NCBI GenBank assembly: GCA_964020975.1
Contig: OZ026614.1
Span: 4,767,233 to 4,831,232 of the forward strand
Direction: 5' to 3'
DNA from: Hermodice carunculata
Lineage: Eukaryota > Annelida > Polychaeta > Eunicida > Amphinomidae
Length of the DNA: 64,000 bases
The notes beneath the pieces were generated by a model. The model did no database searches. It saw nothing but the letters and a program-made list of their open reading frames with translations, and had not been told where the DNA came from. Shown piece after piece: positions 61,301-64,000 of the stretch. The translations under genes and the position numbers were made by a program. How positions within the stretch are numbered: position 1 is the first letter of the stretch; every line of letters begins with the position of its first letter.

Positions 61301-62277
61301 ACCGGTCTCTATCAGGGCTTGTAACACAGCGTTTCACCTATCGACATGATCACCTCCTGGGCTAATTAGCTTTTCTCGCCTTTAAAAAAAGTTAGATTCC
61401 ATTGTAAATGTGGAAATAAACCAGTTGAGTCCTCGATACTGCGGGAGGTATACTCTTGAAACCAGAAAATTGACAAGTACCTGACATTAATTTGTATTTT
61501 ATCGCGCTCAGAAGATCTCCTATTTGTACAAAAAATTCGGGGTACAATATAAAACAATGAATTTTGCTCTACAAAGTGCATCGAGTGGAAAAAGTGGCAT
61601 CGACTAACAATGAAAAACATGGAAATGATGCTGTCGCAGTACAAGTAGAAATATGCTTCAAAATGTAGAGTAGGTAGTTCTAAGTAGTTGAGATGATTAC
61701 TGTTGCTTTAGCCTCCTTGGGTTAGCTTTGTATTATTGTCCAATAAATTAAAGAGAAATATGTACAGAATTTAAATGTGAATATCTAAATGGAACGTGCA
61801 AACATGGAAGATTCTAGTCATTAATCGTCAAATCCGGTATTCTCAAGTCAAAACATCACGTTAATTGTCTATACTTTATAACATGCATGTAGTGCATGCC
61901 CTTCCCATTTTAGAATACCGCCACTTTAGTAGTGTATTGAAAATAAAGTTTATTTTAATTGACTGAAAACAGCTGTACAGCAGAAAAATGTCAATAAATG
62001 TAAATTTTGTCGCATTATGGCAACATATATGTTTGTTGAATACGAGACATGCATATTAATTTCCGGCCACAACTGCATACCAGGTGTGGCTAGTCTTGCT
62101 TGGCGAGATGTGGGGAGATACGGGTCGGTACCTGCGTGGACAAGCCGGGTATTATCTTTTAGAAATAAAGAGTACTTAGTAAAGACAGAGGGAATTTTTT
62201 TTCTTACATGTGGCTGGGGAAGTACTAGATGAATACCAGTTTGGTATTTGTGAAAATAAATTCCTTTAAAAATAGTA
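58390..62277. other. long unique stretch
   Basis: No transposon, tandem array or convincing exon seen. Small overlapping frames at 60949-61365 on both strands are not supported. Confidence 0.45.
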
Positions 62278-62280
62278 AAC

Positions 62281-62345
<65 letters not shown>
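62278..62345. repeat. (CA)n microsatellite
   Basis: About 33 CA units with one CT interruption. Confidence 0.97.
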
Positions 62346-62347
<2 letters not shown>

Positions 62348-64000
62348 GTAAGTTTGTGAGAAATGAGCATATGGCCATGTCTGTGACAGTGATGTGACCC
62401 GCATGTCCCATGTGATCGCCAGGCGTCAAACCCGTGCATTGTGGCGGGGAATTAATATGCATGCGACGTATTCGCCTCAAACGCATGGAATATCAAGTTG
62501 AGTGTGTTCATCATGTGATTATTTCCTACATTAGTTTCACGAGACTGTATGTGTGTATTGTTTCAAGGTTCTTTATGACAGCACCAGGTAAAAACCGTCT
62601 AGTCAACTATAACACTATTTTTCCTGTAAATCTATTGATGACGGAGATATGTGCACCTTTACTCATGAATCAAAACATGTCGTTCCATCAAAGTGTAATG
62701 TCCAAGCTTTGCTCCCACTGCCCAAGTTTTTTTTTTTTTTTTTTTTTTTCTGGCTCTGCGAGCTAAAACTTTTCATCTTACATTAAAATTGATCAATTTT
62801 ATACTCATGTAAATAATCATACTGTCATTTTTTACGAAAGATTGTATTTACACGAGGGCTGCTGTTTGACAGGGTCGGTGGATGGTCCTATGTTTAATGT
62901 GCCACGAGGGACGTGCGATGTAGCCCCGGGGTGTTGCAAGTAAACATGGAAACCAATAGAGCTGGGACCGTGCAGCAGATCCTTTTGCCTTCATCATTTT
63001 CCTGTCCAAATGCTATTGTCACTCTGCTTTGGTATCATTTGCACATTTACCATATTTATCAAAAAGGGTCATGGACATATGAATAGCGCCTGTGTGTCAG
63101 CTGCTGGCACCTTTTGTCATCACCATGTCTGTTTGTCTGTTCGTTTGTTGTAAGCATTGCATCCGCCACAGCACAATATTAATGTTGTCTACGAGTGGCA
63201 TGGGTTGCATAGCATTCTAGAACTAGATAAAAACAGACGCAATTCGTGTAAGATGGATGGTTAGAATTGAAAAATTGGTGTTAGGTATGATTTAAAATAG
63301 CTCGGTAACTTTTACAACGATAGCATTCTCTCAGGCTGGAATGAAAATAAAACGATTCATTCGCTGTCAGGGCTAATAGGCTGGAACTTATTGAATCATT
63401 TGCTGTTACATAGTGCTACTATGCGCGTGGTTCATACAATTTGTATCATACCAAATGTAATTTGACGAGAAATACAGAAAGCAAAATAAATTAGTTAAAT
63501 ATGTGTGTCTGACTTCAAGCTTCATTAATGGCATTCTACAGTGGGTAGAGAGATGTAACATATAATGTTATTTCTTCAAGCCAGGGATTGAGATGAACTC
63601 ACATAAATCAAACAAAAAGAAACCGTTCTCAAAAGCGATTCTTATAAAGCCGTATCTTGACCCATGTGCACGTTACCGTCGTAAGCCTAATTGTGAGGCA
63701 AATGAGCCACTGTCCTGGACCTTGTCTTATCTCCGGGGAAATTAGCTTACCGGATAGATGTGAGTTTAAATTGAAATGCCAACTATAGGGCTTCTGCCAT
63801 TCAGATAGTCATATCCACTGGGCGGCAGGTAGTCCAATTTGTCCCATCTCAACGCCAAGGATTAGACTGTAATAAAATGAAGACATTTCTTGATAGACCT
63901 AGACCACCAGCTTTAGCCTGTTGTATTAAGCATTAAGCAAGGCGGAGTGACACAGGTTAGCGGTAACCGTACAGATTCCGGCACGCAGTGGACGTTAATT
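62346..64000. other. unique sequence with a T run
   Basis: A T run of about 22 bases lies at about 62728-62749. Nothing else recognised to the window end. Confidence 0.5.

Overview
This window looks like intron-rich, AT-rich nuclear DNA from a marine invertebrate animal. There are no bacterial-style packed ORFs. Microsatellites and minisatellites are very frequent, decayed non-LTR retrotransposons (LINEs) belong to lineages common in cnidarians, lophotrochozoans and invertebrate deuterostomes, and the few host-like coding traces are short, phase-compatible exons. I cannot name the species. Most long open frames here are translations of simple repeats or shadows of LINE frames. No LTR, Polinton or other virus-like element was seen.

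Layout. About 4.9-8.1 kb (minus strand) holds short candidate exons with splice signals and matching phases. One resembles part of the GAIN region of adhesion-GPCR-type receptors; a C-type-lectin-like fragment lies upstream. At 8.3 kb and 56.7 kb are two related tRNA-derived (SINE-like) pieces. 9.9-19 kb is mostly unique DNA plus tandem arrays: a CTT tract, a 49-bp array, and a 30-bp minisatellite that seems to have grown out of a degenerate 80-bp array. 20.4-21.3 kb has two compound microsatellites in mirror orientation. 22.86-23.99 kb is a 142-bp tandem array full of AGGTCA/TGACCT half-sites. 24.7-27.8 kb (minus) is the relic of a large uncharacterised invertebrate gene, recognisable from its N-terminal part to its Cys-rich C-terminus.

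31.3-50.5 kb is a graveyard of LINEs: a 74-bp 3'-end stub, a decayed RT on + at 31.8-32.6 kb, a C-terminal fragment at 39.2 kb, a 2.8-kb 5'-truncated Jockey/CR1-type copy on - (41.9-44.7 kb), a decayed RT on + (44.9-45.9 kb) carrying a 74-bp MITE with a 9-bp target duplication, and a second RT lineage on + (48.65-50.45 kb) rearranged by a 198-bp perfect inverted repeat. Long TAA, GATA/GGAT/CATA and GAT arrays lie between them. 50.5-64 kb is mostly featureless apart from microsatellites, a 52-bp array after the second tRNA-like piece, and a hAT-like MITE inside a degenerate array near 58 kb.

No complete functional gene is demonstrated. The strongest observations are structural: the inverted repeat inside the LINE, the MITE with intact target duplication, the 28-bp palindrome flanked by a 7-bp repeat, the nested satellites, the half-site array and the relic gene.
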